From NCBI GenBank assembly GCA_900771975.1, contig CAAGPV010000090.1:120294-184293 (forward strand): a DNA stretch of 64,000 nucleotides, written 5' to 3'. The translations under genes and the position numbers were made by a program. Under the pieces are notes generated by a model that made no database searches, was not told the origin of the DNA, and saw only the letters and a program-made list of their open reading frames with translations. This DNA comes from an uncultured Prevotella sp. Lineage in GTDB: Bacteria; Bacteroidota; Bacteroidia; Bacteroidales; Bacteroidaceae. This document shows, piece after piece, positions 1 through 8,729 of this stretch; positions within the stretch are counted from its first letter, which is position 1, and each line of letters opens with the position of its first letter.

Positions 1-1
1 C

Positions 2-2518
2 GGAACCAGCAAGAGCAATCCTGTCGTTTGGATAAAGCAAGACTTCTCGGTAGCCGACCTTGCCGCTTTCCCCAACCATCAGATTACGGCCGTCAACGCG
101 TTTGTAGGTCCGGAAAACGGCATCGGCGATGCCACCCTTTTCGTGATGAAAAACGGCGAGATAGACTATTCGGAAGCGGTTTCAGCTGCTGCCGTCAGCG
201 CCATTGTCCCCAACGCATGGAATAAGTTCACCCTTAACGCCCCCTACAAGATGGAGCTTGGCAACGCCTATGCCTTTGGCATTTGCTACCATCATGAAGT
301 AGACCGTCATCCCGTGGGTGTGGACAACGGTGTAGCTGTGCCTTCAAAAGGCAACGCTTTCTCTACCTCCAGCATCTCGTCGAAAGGCTTCGACAAAACC
401 AAACCTTCCTGGAAGACGTTGTCGGCTGGAAACATCCCCGGCAACTTCATGCTTACCGCCGATGTAGAGGGCCTCAGCGAGGAAGCTACAACCCCACAGA
501 CAGTTTCTTCTTATGAAGTTTACCGCAACGACGAACTCATTGCCATCAACGTCAGAGACACCCATTATGTCGACAGTGTGAGCGAACTGGGTACCTACCG
601 CTATGCCGTTGTGGCAAGAAATGAAGAAGCCTACGAGAGTCCGGCTACGTCTTTGGATGTCACCTATAGCTTGCCGTCCGAATATGCTGCCCCCATCATC
701 GTCAACTATGCCCAAAACGGCAAGGACGTGTCGTTCAGTTGGAGCTCTTCGGCCTACAACATGCAGCACTACAACACCCCCGCTGTGATGACAGGTTTTG
801 ACGAAGAAATAGCTATGCTCTATGGTGCAAAGTTCAGCAAGGAAGAACTCTCACCCTATGTGGGCTATTCCATCAACTCGTTGAAGTTTGCTATAGGTGC
901 CAACATCGGCACATTCAAAATGGAAATACGCACTTCTGACAATGCCGTTCTCTACTCAAAGGAATATCAAGAAGGGCAGATAGAGCCAGGATATATCTAT
1001 AAGACCACCTTCGACGAAAACGAACAAGTGGTGATACCGGCCGACAAAGACCTTTACCTCGTCTACAACGCCACGCTGCCAGCAGGAGCAAAGGCCCTTG
1101 TTCTCGACGGAGGACCCGCTATAGACGGTGGTGCTATGGTGAGCCTGACCGGTGGAGCCAGCTGGATGAAGCTCGGAACGATTGCCAGTAGCCTGAAAGA
1201 CTACAACCTTGTGGTGAGCGCAATGGCGGTCAGCAGCGACGCCTCAGCCGACAGTAAGGCCGTAACCCTTGTTCAGGGCCATGTAGCTGAAGCACGTCAG
1301 CCTTTCCCTGTGACTTACATGCGCGAGCTGACTGTTGGCAATGTCGACCTGAATGTGACGGAAGAACCTTATGGCATTGCCTCTGTCACCAAGCTTCCCG
1401 CTGTTACGGCAAAGGCAGTGAAGGCCCCGAAGGTGACAAGCTATCGTGTCTACCGCAACGGCCAACTTGTCAGCGCATCGTCGGCCAACACCTATAGCGA
1501 GCATTTGGACGGATATGGCGTGTTCAACTATAACGTCACCAGCGTCTATGCCAACGGTTGGGAATCGGCACCCAGCGCCCAGCTCACCTTTAAGAACATC
1601 GTCAGCCAACGTGAGGCAGCTCCTTACGACCTGAGAGGGGAAGCACAAGACGGAACGCTGAAACTCTCTTGGAAAGCTCCCGAAGAGGCTCCCGAACTGA
1701 CCTATCAAACCGGAAACGAGGATATTGCCATCGGAATGACCGGCTCTTCCACTCGTGAGGGCTATCATGCCATCAAGTTTTCTGCTGAAGAACTGGCCGA
1801 CAAAGTGGGTCAGGAAGTTTCCCACATCAAGTTTAAGTTGGCCGACAACGATGTTCTTTCGGCTTCAGTCTTTGTGATGTATGGCGATAACATCATGTAC
1901 GAACAAGACCTTGACCTTGATAGCGTGAAGAAAGGGTGGAACGATGTAACGCTCAACACCCCTGTAGCCATTGTTGGAGGACAGAATGTCAGCGTGGGCT
2001 ATCACCTTACCTACCAACCGGGCAAGAAGCCTATGGTGTGTGACAATGGCGAGGCTGTAGCCGGCTATGGCGATCTTATCTCTTCTTCGGCTTCTGCCGG
2101 TTATTGGTATTCATTGGCTACCAAGTTTAAGGTCAACCACAACTGGCGCATTGCTGCCGTTCTGAAGACTGCCGACAGGGCAGTTCTGCCGGCAAAGGCT
2201 GCCGAAGGAATCTCCTTCAATGTCTATTGCGACGGCCAACCCATTGCCAATGGTATTACCGAAACAACTTATGATGTGGCTAATGCGGCCAGTGGCGTTT
2301 ACACGGTAACGGCTGTCAAGGCAGGCAAAGAGACTGGTGCGTCAAATAGCGTCAACTATGATGCAGCTACGTCCATATCTGCTATTGTGACAACCGACGA
2401 AGCCCTGGCTGCCGACAAGGTCTTTACGCTTGACGGACGTTGTCTCGGCAGTGTTGCCACCATTGGCACATTGCCAAAGGGCATCTATATCGTAGGAAAT
2501 AAAAAGGTTGTGAAGTAA
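2..2518 (+). CDS. Secreted multidomain protein with T9SS sorting tail (5' partial)
   Basis: The frame is open from the left edge of the window, so the N-terminus and any signal peptide lie outside; 838 residues are visible. Two fibronectin-III-like modules (around SYEVYRNDELIAINV and SYRVYRNGQLVSASS) alternate with a repeated beta-rich module that shows matching stretches such as GAKFSKEELSPYVGY and AIKFSAEELADKVGQ. The C-terminus has the pattern of a type A type IX secretion signal: VFTLDGRCLG, then LPKGIYIV and a basic end KKVVK. This predicts export across the outer membrane by the Por machinery and surface attachment or release. Cysteine proteases of the gingipain/streptopain type and adhesins in Prevotella share this tail architecture, but no catalytic domain is visible here, so the function is open. 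Confidence 0.85.
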   Translation, partial: GTSKSNPVVWIKQDFSVADLAAFPNHQITAVNAFVGPENGIGDATLFVMKNGEIDYSEAVSAAAVSAIVPNAWNKFTLNAPYKMELGNAYAFGICYHHEVDRHPVGVDNGVAVPSKGNAFSTSSISSKGFDKTKPSWKTLSAGNIPGNFMLTADVEGLSEEATTPQTVSSYEVYRNDELIAINVRDTHYVDSVSELGTYRYAVVARNEEAYESPATSLDVTYSLPSEYAAPIIVNYAQNGKDVSFSWSSSAYNMQHYNTPAVMTGFDEEIAMLYGAKFSKEELSPYVGYSINSLKFAIGANIGTFKMEIRTSDNAVLYSKEYQEGQIEPGYIYKTTFDENEQVVIPADKDLYLVYNATLPAGAKALVLDGGPAIDGGAMVSLTGGASWMKLGTIASSLKDYNLVVSAMAVSSDASADSKAVTLVQGHVAEARQPFPVTYMRELTVGNVDLNVTEEPYGIASVTKLPAVTAKAVKAPKVTSYRVYRNGQLVSASSANTYSEHLDGYGVFNYNVTSVYANGWESAPSAQLTFKNIVSQREAAPYDLRGEAQDGTLKLSWKAPEEAPELTYQTGNEDIAIGMTGSSTREGYHAIKFSAEELADKVGQEVSHIKFKLADNDVLSASVFVMYGDNIMYEQDLDLDSVKKGWNDVTLNTPVAIVGGQNVSVGYHLTYQPGKKPMVCDNGEAVAGYGDLISSSASAGYWYSLATKFKVNHNWRIAAVLKTADRAVLPAKAAEGISFNVYCDGQPIANGITETTYDVANAASGVYTVTAVKAGKETGASNSVNYDAATSISAIVTTDEALAADKVFTLDGRCLGSVATIGTLPKGIYIVGNKKVVK

Positions 2519-2549
2519 CTGCTTCCGCATTCCTTTTTCATTCATAAAG

Positions 2550-2582
2550 GTCTCAGCCTGCATAGCGGGTTGAGGCTTTTTT
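2550..2582 (+). terminator. Rho-independent terminator of the T9SS protein gene
   Basis: A 12-pair stem (2550-2561 with 2565-2576, some G-U pairs) with a three-base loop is followed by six T residues. It lies 31 bases after the stop codon. Confidence 0.75.
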
Positions 2583-2634
2583 GTTGTTGGCGGAAGCAAG
2601 GTCAGCTAATAGGGGGAAGTGGGAGAGAAGCATG

Positions 2635-2661
2635 AAAAAAGGTGGTTGAAGACCAACCACC
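2635..2661 (-). terminator. Rho-independent terminator, minus strand
   Basis: Perfect 8-pair stem (2654-2661 with 2641-2648), five-base loop, then six T on the minus strand. It would end the putative small RNA and any read-through from the AraC-type gene at 3041-4693. Confidence 0.75.
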
Positions 2662-2926
2662 CGATAATGTTCATAAAAGAACTGGCACTAAATATCCCCA
2701 TCTCCTCTCAACGAGGAAGTGGGGAATGGATAGTATGAGGAAATAATTCCTATTTGGAAGTATCGCCATACTTCCTTTTATCTTGATAGTTTTTCCGTTG
2801 CATACCTTTATTCGCCACATGTAACCGACTTGCGATTATCGTCTTCGTGACCTCCGCGGCAGGTTTTGCATTGTTGCAACGCTACTGTTGGCAAGCACTG
2901 TCGTCTTGGTGGCCTTTTTGTTTTTG
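2635..2926 (-). ncRNA. Putative structured small RNA, independent transcription unit
   Basis: This non-coding stretch has its own promoter element on the minus strand (TACCTTTG at 2933-2940) and ends in a hairpin plus T-run at 2661-2635, which would give an RNA of roughly 290 bases. Several hairpins lie between: an uninterrupted 8-pair stem at 2756-2763/2768-2775, an 11- to 12-pair stem at 2696-2707/2713-2724, and a short one at 2669-2672/2679-2682. A 17-codon ORF (2803-2750, MQRKNYQDKRKYGDTSK) overlaps the 2756-2775 hairpin; its significance is unknown. I do not recognise an Rfam family: it lacks the obvious tmRNA tag and RNase P or SRP core motifs. It could instead be a long 3' region of the upstream regulator gene. 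Confidence 0.5.
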
Positions 2927-2932
2927 GTGTTA

Positions 2933-2940
2933 CAAAGGTA
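2933..2940 (-). promoter_or_regulatory. Promoter -7 element of the putative small RNA
   Basis: The minus strand reads TACCTTTG, an exact match to the Bacteroidetes TAnnTTTG element. No well-spaced TTTG box is seen upstream, so this is a partial match. Confidence 0.5.
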
Positions 2941-3040
2941 AGAAAATACATAGCAACAGATGAATTATACGTATAGCAGTATGTATAAATTCCAGAATTT
3001 ATACAATGTAGTGGGTGAACACACCGTTGAATGTGTCTGA

Positions 3041-4693
3041 TTAGCGTTCGCGCGCCATACGAAGATAGACAGAAGGGGTGAGGCCTGTAAACTCCTTGAA
3101 CAGTCGGGCAAAGCCCGTTCGCGACTTAAACCCCACGCTTTCTGCTATGGCCTCGATGGTGAAATCGCCATAATGTTCTTGGTCGTTCAGCCTTCTGCAA
3201 GCTTCTTTCAGCCTATATTCGTTCAGAAGCGAGTTGAAATTGCTGCCATGTTCCTTGCTGATGGCTGCCGAAACATAGCGAGGCAAGGCGTCAACGAGTT
3301 CTGCCAAACGGGTGGCATTGAAGTCACGTTGGTAGATTTCAACGTTATGTTCGAACACGTCCACCACTTTCTCATAGAGAGCCTTGGTGTCGCTTGAGCT
3401 GCCAGAAGCCGTTGGCTGTTTGGGTTTGGCAATCTGTTGCTTCAGCCGGGCTATGGTCTCATTGGCCTTTTCGTGCTCTTTTCGTGCTTCTGCTTCTCTT
3501 TTCAGCAGGTCTACATTGTTCTTGTAAATCACCTGGTTGGACAGTCTTATGCGCTGATAGGCTCTTGACAGGCGGTAGAGCAACAGTGAAGAAATGAAGA
3601 TAATGCAGATAGCCATAAACAGGTAGATGCTTTCGGTGCGCCTCTTTTCCGACAGACTCCTCAGCTCTTCGGCCGATTTCTTCAGTTCATAGTCAAATTT
3701 CAGGTCTTTCACATTGGTGAGTTGGGCTTTCTCGAGCAACGAATCCTTCAACTTGAGAAACAGAAATTCATACTGTTGCTCAAGCTTTCCCTTCTTTTCT
3801 TTCTGGTAGATGTGGTAGAGTTTGTCGTAGATTTCCAGCAGATAGTCTTGTGCCTGTTGGGTTTTGGCCAGCTCTAAGGCCTTCAGGTAGAGCACCTCAG
3901 CCTCTTGGTAAGCCCCTGTTTGCGCGTAGATGTCGGCCCCACATGATAGGGCGTTCAGCTTGTAGCTCCCCGCATCGGGGTCGTTTTCTGTTTTTTTTGC
4001 GGCTTCCACAAAGTATTGGGCGGCTTTGCGGCAATTGTTGTGTAGGTAGGCTTCCATACCTTTGCAGCCCAGCAGGGCATAGTCGTACAGGTGTTGGCCT
4101 TTGTTGAGCAGTTGTTTCTTGAACTGCCTCTGTGCTCCAAGCGAATAGTTGGCATCACGTTGCTCGATGCTTATTTCAAACATGTTGAACAACGAAGCCA
4201 ACGACAAGTTGTAGTCGTTTTGCTTGATGCCACACTCAAAGGCTTTCTTCAGGTAGGATTTTACAGAAGTGTCGGTGCGTTCGTGCACCGTTTCGTCCAT
4301 GTGGTTGATGGTGGCAAGGCTTAGGTGGATGTATCCCAATTCTGTGTTGAGATGGTATTTTTCTGCCAAATCTTTCGCTTTCAACAGATATTCCATCGCT
4401 TTTTTGTAGTCGTAAAAGGTTAAAAGGTAAAGGCTGCCTATGTTTTCCATTGCCACCACCGCATATTTTGCCTTTTGCTTGTTGCCGAAGTTGTTGTCAT
4501 AACGGTCGGCTACCACCTTGTAACATATTAGTGCTTTCTTGAACTCTCGGTGAACGATGTGGTTGTAGCCTTTTTCCAAAAGCGCAGGACTATCTTTCCG
4601 GGACAGTTGTCGATACTCGGTAGATACTCCTGCATAGCTGGATTGGCACAACAAAGGCAAGAGCGTAAGCATTATGACCAAGGCGCTTTTCAT
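3041..4693 (-). CDS. TPR-repeat membrane regulator with AraC-type DNA-binding domain
   Basis: The 550-residue protein has a signal peptide (residues 1-21), a helical TPR-like sensor region (about 35-340), one membrane helix (about 355-373), a charged coiled-coil linker (about 380-425) and a C-terminal AraC/XylS helix-turn-helix domain (about 460-548, with IAESVGFKSRTGFARLFKEF). This order matches Bacteroidetes one-component transmembrane regulators in which periplasmic TPRs sense a signal and the cytoplasmic HTH binds DNA. The target is unknown. The start is fixed by a full promoter only a few bases upstream, which predicts an almost leaderless mRNA. Confidence 0.85.
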   Translation of the reverse strand: MKSALVIMLTLLPLLCQSSYAGVSTEYRQLSRKDSPALLEKGYNHIVHREFKKALICYKVVADRYDNNFGNKQKAKYAVVAMENIGSLYLLTFYDYKKAMEYLLKAKDLAEKYHLNTELGYIHLSLATINHMDETVHERTDTSVKSYLKKAFECGIKQNDYNLSLASLFNMFEISIEQRDANYSLGAQRQFKKQLLNKGQHLYDYALLGCKGMEAYLHNNCRKAAQYFVEAAKKTENDPDAGSYKLNALSCGADIYAQTGAYQEAEVLYLKALELAKTQQAQDYLLEIYDKLYHIYQKEKKGKLEQQYEFLFLKLKDSLLEKAQLTNVKDLKFDYELKKSAEELRSLSEKRRTESIYLFMAICIIFISSLLLYRLSRAYQRIRLSNQVIYKNNVDLLKREAEARKEHEKANETIARLKQQIAKPKQPTASGSSSDTKALYEKVVDVFEHNVEIYQRDFNATRLAELVDALPRYVSAAISKEHGSNFNSLLNEYRLKEACRRLNDQEHYGDFTIEAIAESVGFKSRTGFARLFKEFTGLTPSVYLRMARER

Positions 4694-4701
4694 CTTATTT
4701 G

Positions 4702-4732
4702 CAAATATATGTAAAATCTTTTAAAGTGCAAA
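4702..4732 (-). promoter_or_regulatory. Bacteroidetes-type promoter for the TPR/AraC regulator
   Basis: On the minus strand TTTG (4732-4729) is followed after 19 bases by TATATTTG (4709-4702), a complete match to the TTTG / TAnnTTTG consensus. The start codon at 4693 is only 8 bases past the -7 box, so the expected transcript has almost no leader. Confidence 0.7.
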
Positions 4733-4932
4733 GAAAAACAACGAAAAACTTTCAAATAGTTATAAACAAGGCTATTCCTTCTTCATTGGGAAGAAGTTGT
4801 GTCTTGCCAAAAACAAAGAGGAGAACCATTTCTCACGAAATAGCCCTCCCGAAAAATACAGTTTTATAACTTCAAATTATGGAAATTGTTACAGAGTAAC
4901 AAACATCACTCATATTGACTTTTTGGGTTCTG

Positions 4933-5805
4933 TTATCCAAGATATTTCATCAAAACCCTTACGTTGCCACTATTGCGAATCTTTTCTATCGACTTTTCGC
5001 GAATCTGGCGCACACGTTCACGGGTGAGCCCCATCTCGGTGCCTATCTCTTCGAGGCCTCTTTCCTGACAGCCGATGCCGAAACATTCGGTAACAATTTT
5101 TATCTCACGGTCTTTCAACACAGATTTCAGTACGGCTTTCAGGTCGTCCGACATCGACTCATAGTCTACCTGACGGTCGGTGCGAGTGTCTTCGCCGCTC
5201 GAAAGCATATCCGACATAGAGTTGTCGTCGTCGTCGCTAAACGGTGCGTCTATGCTCATGTGGTGGTTGTCTGCCGACAGGCTCTGGCTGATTTTGGTTT
5301 CGTCAATGCCTGTAAGGTCGCTCAACTCTTGCACAGAGGGGCGCCGGTTGTGTTTCTGCACAAACTCGCTGCTCACCTGATTGAGCTTGCTTACCGCTCC
5401 CACCTGGTTTAATGGTAGGCGAACGATGCGGCTTTGCTCGGCAATGGCCTGCAGAATGCTCTGTCTAATCCACCATACGGCATAAGAGATGAACTTGAAT
5501 CCGCGTGTCTCGTCAAACTTTTCAGCTGCTTTCACAAGACCGATGTTTCCTTCATCGATAAGGTCTGTCAAGTTCAGTCCTTGATGTTGATATTGCTTGG
5601 CTACAGACACCACGAAGCGAAGATTGGCTTTTATCAACTTTTCTTTTGCGCGTTCTCCTGCAGGACCTCCTTTGTGGATGGCTTGTGCCAGTTCTATCTC
5701 CTCGTCAACAGTAATCATCGGCTCTCTGCCTATCTCCACGAGATACTTGTCGAGCGCTTCACTTGAACGGTTGGTGATACTTTTCTGAATCTTGAGTTGT
5801 CTCAT
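4933..5805 (-). CDS. rpoD: RNA polymerase primary sigma factor RpoD (sigma-ABfr type)
   Basis: At 290 residues this is the short primary sigma factor typical of Bacteroidetes. It starts MRQLKIQKSITNRSS and lacks the long region 1.1 and the non-conserved insert of proteobacterial sigma-70. Region 2 is seen in LRFVVSVAKQYQHQGL and FISYAVWWIRQSI, region 3 in the middle, and region 4.2 with the helix-turn-helix near the end (GLTRERVRQIREKSI). It directs core RNA polymerase to the TAnnTTTG promoters found across this window. It is a single-gene unit on the minus strand. Confidence 0.95.
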   Translation of the reverse strand: MRQLKIQKSITNRSSEALDKYLVEIGREPMITVDEEIELAQAIHKGGPAGERAKEKLIKANLRFVVSVAKQYQHQGLNLTDLIDEGNIGLVKAAEKFDETRGFKFISYAVWWIRQSILQAIAEQSRIVRLPLNQVGAVSKLNQVSSEFVQKHNRRPSVQELSDLTGIDETKISQSLSADNHHMSIDAPFSDDDDNSMSDMLSSGEDTRTDRQVDYESMSDDLKAVLKSVLKDREIKIVTECFGIGCQERGLEEIGTEMGLTRERVRQIREKSIEKIRNSGNVRVLMKYLG

Positions 5806-5945
5806 CTAATGTTTTTCCTCCTTCTGTCTTATTTACTTAATGTCATCCTTCTTATAACTCTATAAGAACCTGTTATATTGTGTGTTAATGGGGATTTTTT
5901 TTGCTTTTGTAGGCCTTTATTGTCGCTATTCCCACTTTTAGCACG

Positions 5946-5953
5946 CAAAGGTA
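5946..5953 (-). promoter_or_regulatory. Likely rpoD promoter -7 element
   Basis: The minus strand reads TACCTTTG about 140 bases upstream of the rpoD start, leaving a leader of about 130 bases. No clear TTTG partner is seen. Confidence 0.45.
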
Positions 5954-5982
5954 ATCATTTTTGCTGAATAAATTTGTCAAGA

Positions 5983-6013
5983 TTTGCGAAAAATCGCTTT
6001 TTCGTTATATTTA
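5983..6013 (+). promoter_or_regulatory. Likely serB promoter
   Basis: TTTG (5983-5986), 19 bases, then TATATTTA (6006-6013), which differs from TAnnTTTG only at the last base. It sits about 55 bases before the chosen serB start. Confidence 0.45.
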
Positions 6014-6069
6014 TTTGCAGGGCTCTAAGAAAAACTGTAACTTCGCTTTTCTTACAGAAAACAACCATT

Positions 6070-7317
6070 ATGAATCAGTCATTACAACAGAAAGAAGAGC
6101 AGATATTGGTGCGCATCACAGGACAAGACCGCCCCGGACTGACGGCATCGGTCATGAGCATTCTTGCAAGATATGGCGCACGGGTGCTCGATATAGGGCA
6201 GGCCGACATCCATAGCACACTTTCTTTAGGCCTTCTCATCCGCATGGACGAAGCCCATAGCGGCCAGGTGATGAAGGAACTCCTCTTTAAGGCGACCGAA
6301 CTGAACGTTAACATACGCTTTTCTCCCATTTCCGACGACGAGTATGAGCAGTGGGTGTCGCGTCAAGGCAAGAACCGTTACATCCTAACGCTTATCGGTA
6401 GGGAGTTGACAGCCTGCCAGTTGGAGGCTGCCAGTTGTGTTATACGCGACCAAGGGCTCAATATTGATGCCATCCGACGGCTCACTGGCCGTATCAGCAT
6501 CCGCCATCCACGCAAGAACAACCGTGCCTGTATAGAGTTTTCGCTACGTGGTGAGCCCATCGATAACGATGCCATGCAAGCCCAACTGATGCATTTTAGT
6601 GCTGAAATGGGTCTGGATTTCTCTTTCCAGGAAGACGATATGTACCGTCGTATGCGCCGTCTTATTTGCTTTGATATGGACTCTACGCTCATCCAGACCG
6701 AGTGTATAGACGAGCTGGCGCGTTGCGCTGGGGTGGGCGAGGAGGTTAGTGCCATCACGGCAGCAGCCATGCGGGGCGAGATAGACTTCAAAGAGAGTTT
6801 CACGCGCCGCGTTCGTCTTTTGAAAGGTCTTGATGCCAGTGTCATGAAAGACATTGCCGAGCATCTTCCTTTCACGGAAGGTGTTGACCGTTTGATGTCT
6901 GTTCTCAAGACCAGCGGCTACAAGATAGCCATCCTTTCGGGTGGTTTTACCTACTTCGGAGAATATATCCAGAAGAAATATGGCATCGATTATGTTTATG
7001 CCAACGAGTTGGAGATAGACAACGATGGCAAGCTTACAGGCAACTATGTGGGTCCTATCGTTGATGGCTACCGTAAAGCCGAATTGTTAAGGCTCATCGC
7101 GCAAGTCGAGAAGATTAATCTTGCACAGACCATTGCTGTCGGTGACGGGGCCAACGACCTTCCCATGATTAGCGAAGCGGGCCTCGGCATCGCCTTCCAC
7201 GCCAAGCCACGTGTGGTGGCCAATGCCCAACAGAGCATCAACACCATGGGCCTTGACGGTGTTCTCTACTTTCTTGGCTTCAAAGATAGCTATTTGGGCG
7301 ATCAGGGACGCTTTTAG
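6070..7317 (+). CDS. serB: Phosphoserine phosphatase with N-terminal ACT domains
   Basis: SerB hydrolyses phosphoserine to serine in the last step of serine synthesis. The first ~85 residues form an ACT domain (VRITGQDRPGLTASVMSIL), a second ACT-like segment follows, and the HAD phosphatase domain begins near residue 198. The nucleophile motif is D202-M-D204-S-T, and the later HAD motifs appear as SGGFTYFGEY and GDGANDLPM. The ACT domains suggest amino-acid feedback control. The reading frame continues upstream to an ATG at 5974, but ATG 6070 (415 residues) fits the family length and lies after the predicted promoter. Confidence 0.92.
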   Translation: MNQSLQQKEEQILVRITGQDRPGLTASVMSILARYGARVLDIGQADIHSTLSLGLLIRMDEAHSGQVMKELLFKATELNVNIRFSPISDDEYEQWVSRQGKNRYILTLIGRELTACQLEAASCVIRDQGLNIDAIRRLTGRISIRHPRKNNRACIEFSLRGEPIDNDAMQAQLMHFSAEMGLDFSFQEDDMYRRMRRLICFDMDSTLIQTECIDELARCAGVGEEVSAITAAAMRGEIDFKESFTRRVRLLKGLDASVMKDIAEHLPFTEGVDRLMSVLKTSGYKIAILSGGFTYFGEYIQKKYGIDYVYANELEIDNDGKLTGNYVGPIVDGYRKAELLRLIAQVEKINLAQTIAVGDGANDLPMISEAGLGIAFHAKPRVVANAQQSINTMGLDGVLYFLGFKDSYLGDQGRF

Positions 7318-7355
7318 TCTCTTGCTCGTTTCCACCTTATTTATAAATAAAGCAA

Positions 7356-7403
7356 AACGCCTTCCCTCTTGTTGTCAAGTTAGGCAACGGGAGGGAAGGC
7401 GTT
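7356..7403. terminator. Bidirectional terminator between serB and deoxynucleoside kinases
   Basis: A 13-pair stem (7356-7368 with 7391-7403) carries a second short stem (7371-7374/7385-7388) inside its loop. It lies between the convergent serB and kinase genes. The minus-strand side is the more T-rich. Confidence 0.65.
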
Positions 7404-7418
7404 GTTGATTCTCCTTTT

Positions 7419-8039
7419 CTATTCTATCGGGAACAAGCCATACAGGCGGTCGTCAATCTGTGAAGTCACTTTCAGAAAGTCTTCGGGATTGCTTTCAAAG
7501 TTCACATGGTCGCCGTCCACTATCATCAAGTGGCCCTTGTAGTCTTTTATCCACTCTTCGTAGCGGCGGTTCAGCCCTTTCAAGTAGTCAAGACGTATGG
7601 TTTGTTCGTATTCGCGTCCACGTTTCTGGATGTGACCAACAAGGTTCGGCACGCTCGAACGGATGTAGATGAGCAGGTCGGGCAGCTTTACGAGCGATAT
7701 CATCAGGTCGAATAGGTCGGTATAGTTGTCAAAGTCGCGGTCGCTCATCAGTCCCATATCGTGCAGGTTGGGGGCGAAGATGCGGGCATCTTCAAAGATG
7801 GTGCGGTCCTGAATGACGGTTTCGTTGGATCGGGAAATCTCTACCACGTCGCGAAAGCGCTTGTTCAGGAAGTAAATTTGCAGGTTGAAAGACCATCGGC
7901 TCATGTCTTCATAGTAGTCAGCCAAGTAGGGATTGTTGTCAACGGGCTCGAAGTGGGGAGTCCATCCGTAGCGCTTGGCAAGCATCTTGGTGAGCGTTGT
8001 CTTTCCGCTTCCTATGTTTCCGGCAATAGCTATATGCAT
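7419..8039 (-). CDS. Deoxynucleoside kinase (copy 1)
   Basis: This 206-residue protein belongs to the deoxynucleoside kinase family, which phosphorylates deoxynucleosides with ATP in nucleotide salvage. The P-loop GNIGSGKTT is at residues 7-15, the DRT/DRS-type motif is in QDRTIFEDA, and the arginine-rich lid region is near KRGREYEQTIRLDYL. It lies 64 bases downstream of a closely related paralogue in the same direction. Substrate preference (dA, dG or dC) cannot be read from the sequence. Confidence 0.88.
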   Translation of the reverse strand: MHIAIAGNIGSGKTTLTKMLAKRYGWTPHFEPVDNNPYLADYYEDMSRWSFNLQIYFLNKRFRDVVEISRSNETVIQDRTIFEDARIFAPNLHDMGLMSDRDFDNYTDLFDLMISLVKLPDLLIYIRSSVPNLVGHIQKRGREYEQTIRLDYLKGLNRRYEEWIKDYKGHLMIVDGDHVNFESNPEDFLKVTSQIDDRLYGLFPIE

Positions 8040-8103
8040 ATTTCTTATTCTGTTTGGGTATTTGAATTATTCTTTTTGGGGGATTTACTGTTTACAAATG
8101 TGC

Positions 8104-8721
8104 TTATTTGAACAGTCCGAAGAGCTCACGGTCTATCTTGTCAACGATGATGCCGAAGTCTTTCGGGTTGTGCTGGAAGTCCATGGCGTCCACGTTGATG
8201 GTGATGACGCGCCCTTTATAGCTCTTGCTGATAAACTCTTCATAGCGCTTGTTGAGGTTTTCGATATACTCTATGGGCATTTTCTCTTCGTAGTCACGGC
8301 CCCGTTTCTCTATGTTGGCAATGAGGTGTGGCACCGAAGCCTGCAGATAAATCATCAAGTCGGGCCACTTCACCACGTCCACCATGTCTTCAAACAGTTC
8401 CATATAGGTCTCGAAGTCACGGTCGGAAAGGTTTCCTGTGGCATGGTTGTTGGCTGTGAAGACGTAAACTCCTTCATAGATGGAGCGGTCTTGCACGATA
8501 GTTTCCTTTGACTGGTTGATTTCGAGCAGGTCACGAAACCGCTCTTTCAAGAAGAACACCTCCATGTTGAACGACCATCGGGCAATGTCTTTGTAGTAGT
8601 CGGCAAGGTATGGGTTGCTGCTCACCTTTTCGAAGCGTGCCTTCCATCCGTAGTGCTTGGCGAGCATGGTGGTGAGTGTGGTCTTGCCACTTCCGATATT
8701 TCCTGCTATAACGATGTGCAT
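8104..8721 (-). CDS. Deoxynucleoside kinase (copy 2)
   Basis: This 205-residue paralogue of the downstream kinase shares the start MHIxIAGNIGSGKTTLT, the P-loop at residues 7-15, QDRSIYEGV and the lid segment KRGRDYEEKMPIEYI. The two were evidently produced by duplication. Lactobacilli have tandem dAK/dGK genes whose products form a heterodimer; a similar division of labour is possible here but is inference. The gene follows the small lipoprotein gene by 8 bases, so prmA, the lipoprotein and both kinases may be co-transcribed. Confidence 0.88.
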   Translation of the reverse strand: MHIVIAGNIGSGKTTLTTMLAKHYGWKARFEKVSSNPYLADYYKDIARWSFNMEVFFLKERFRDLLEINQSKETIVQDRSIYEGVYVFTANNHATGNLSDRDFETYMELFEDMVDVVKWPDLMIYLQASVPHLIANIEKRGRDYEEKMPIEYIENLNKRYEEFISKSYKGRVITINVDAMDFQHNPKDFGIIVDKIDRELFGLFK

Positions 8722-8729
8722 GGCTGTGT

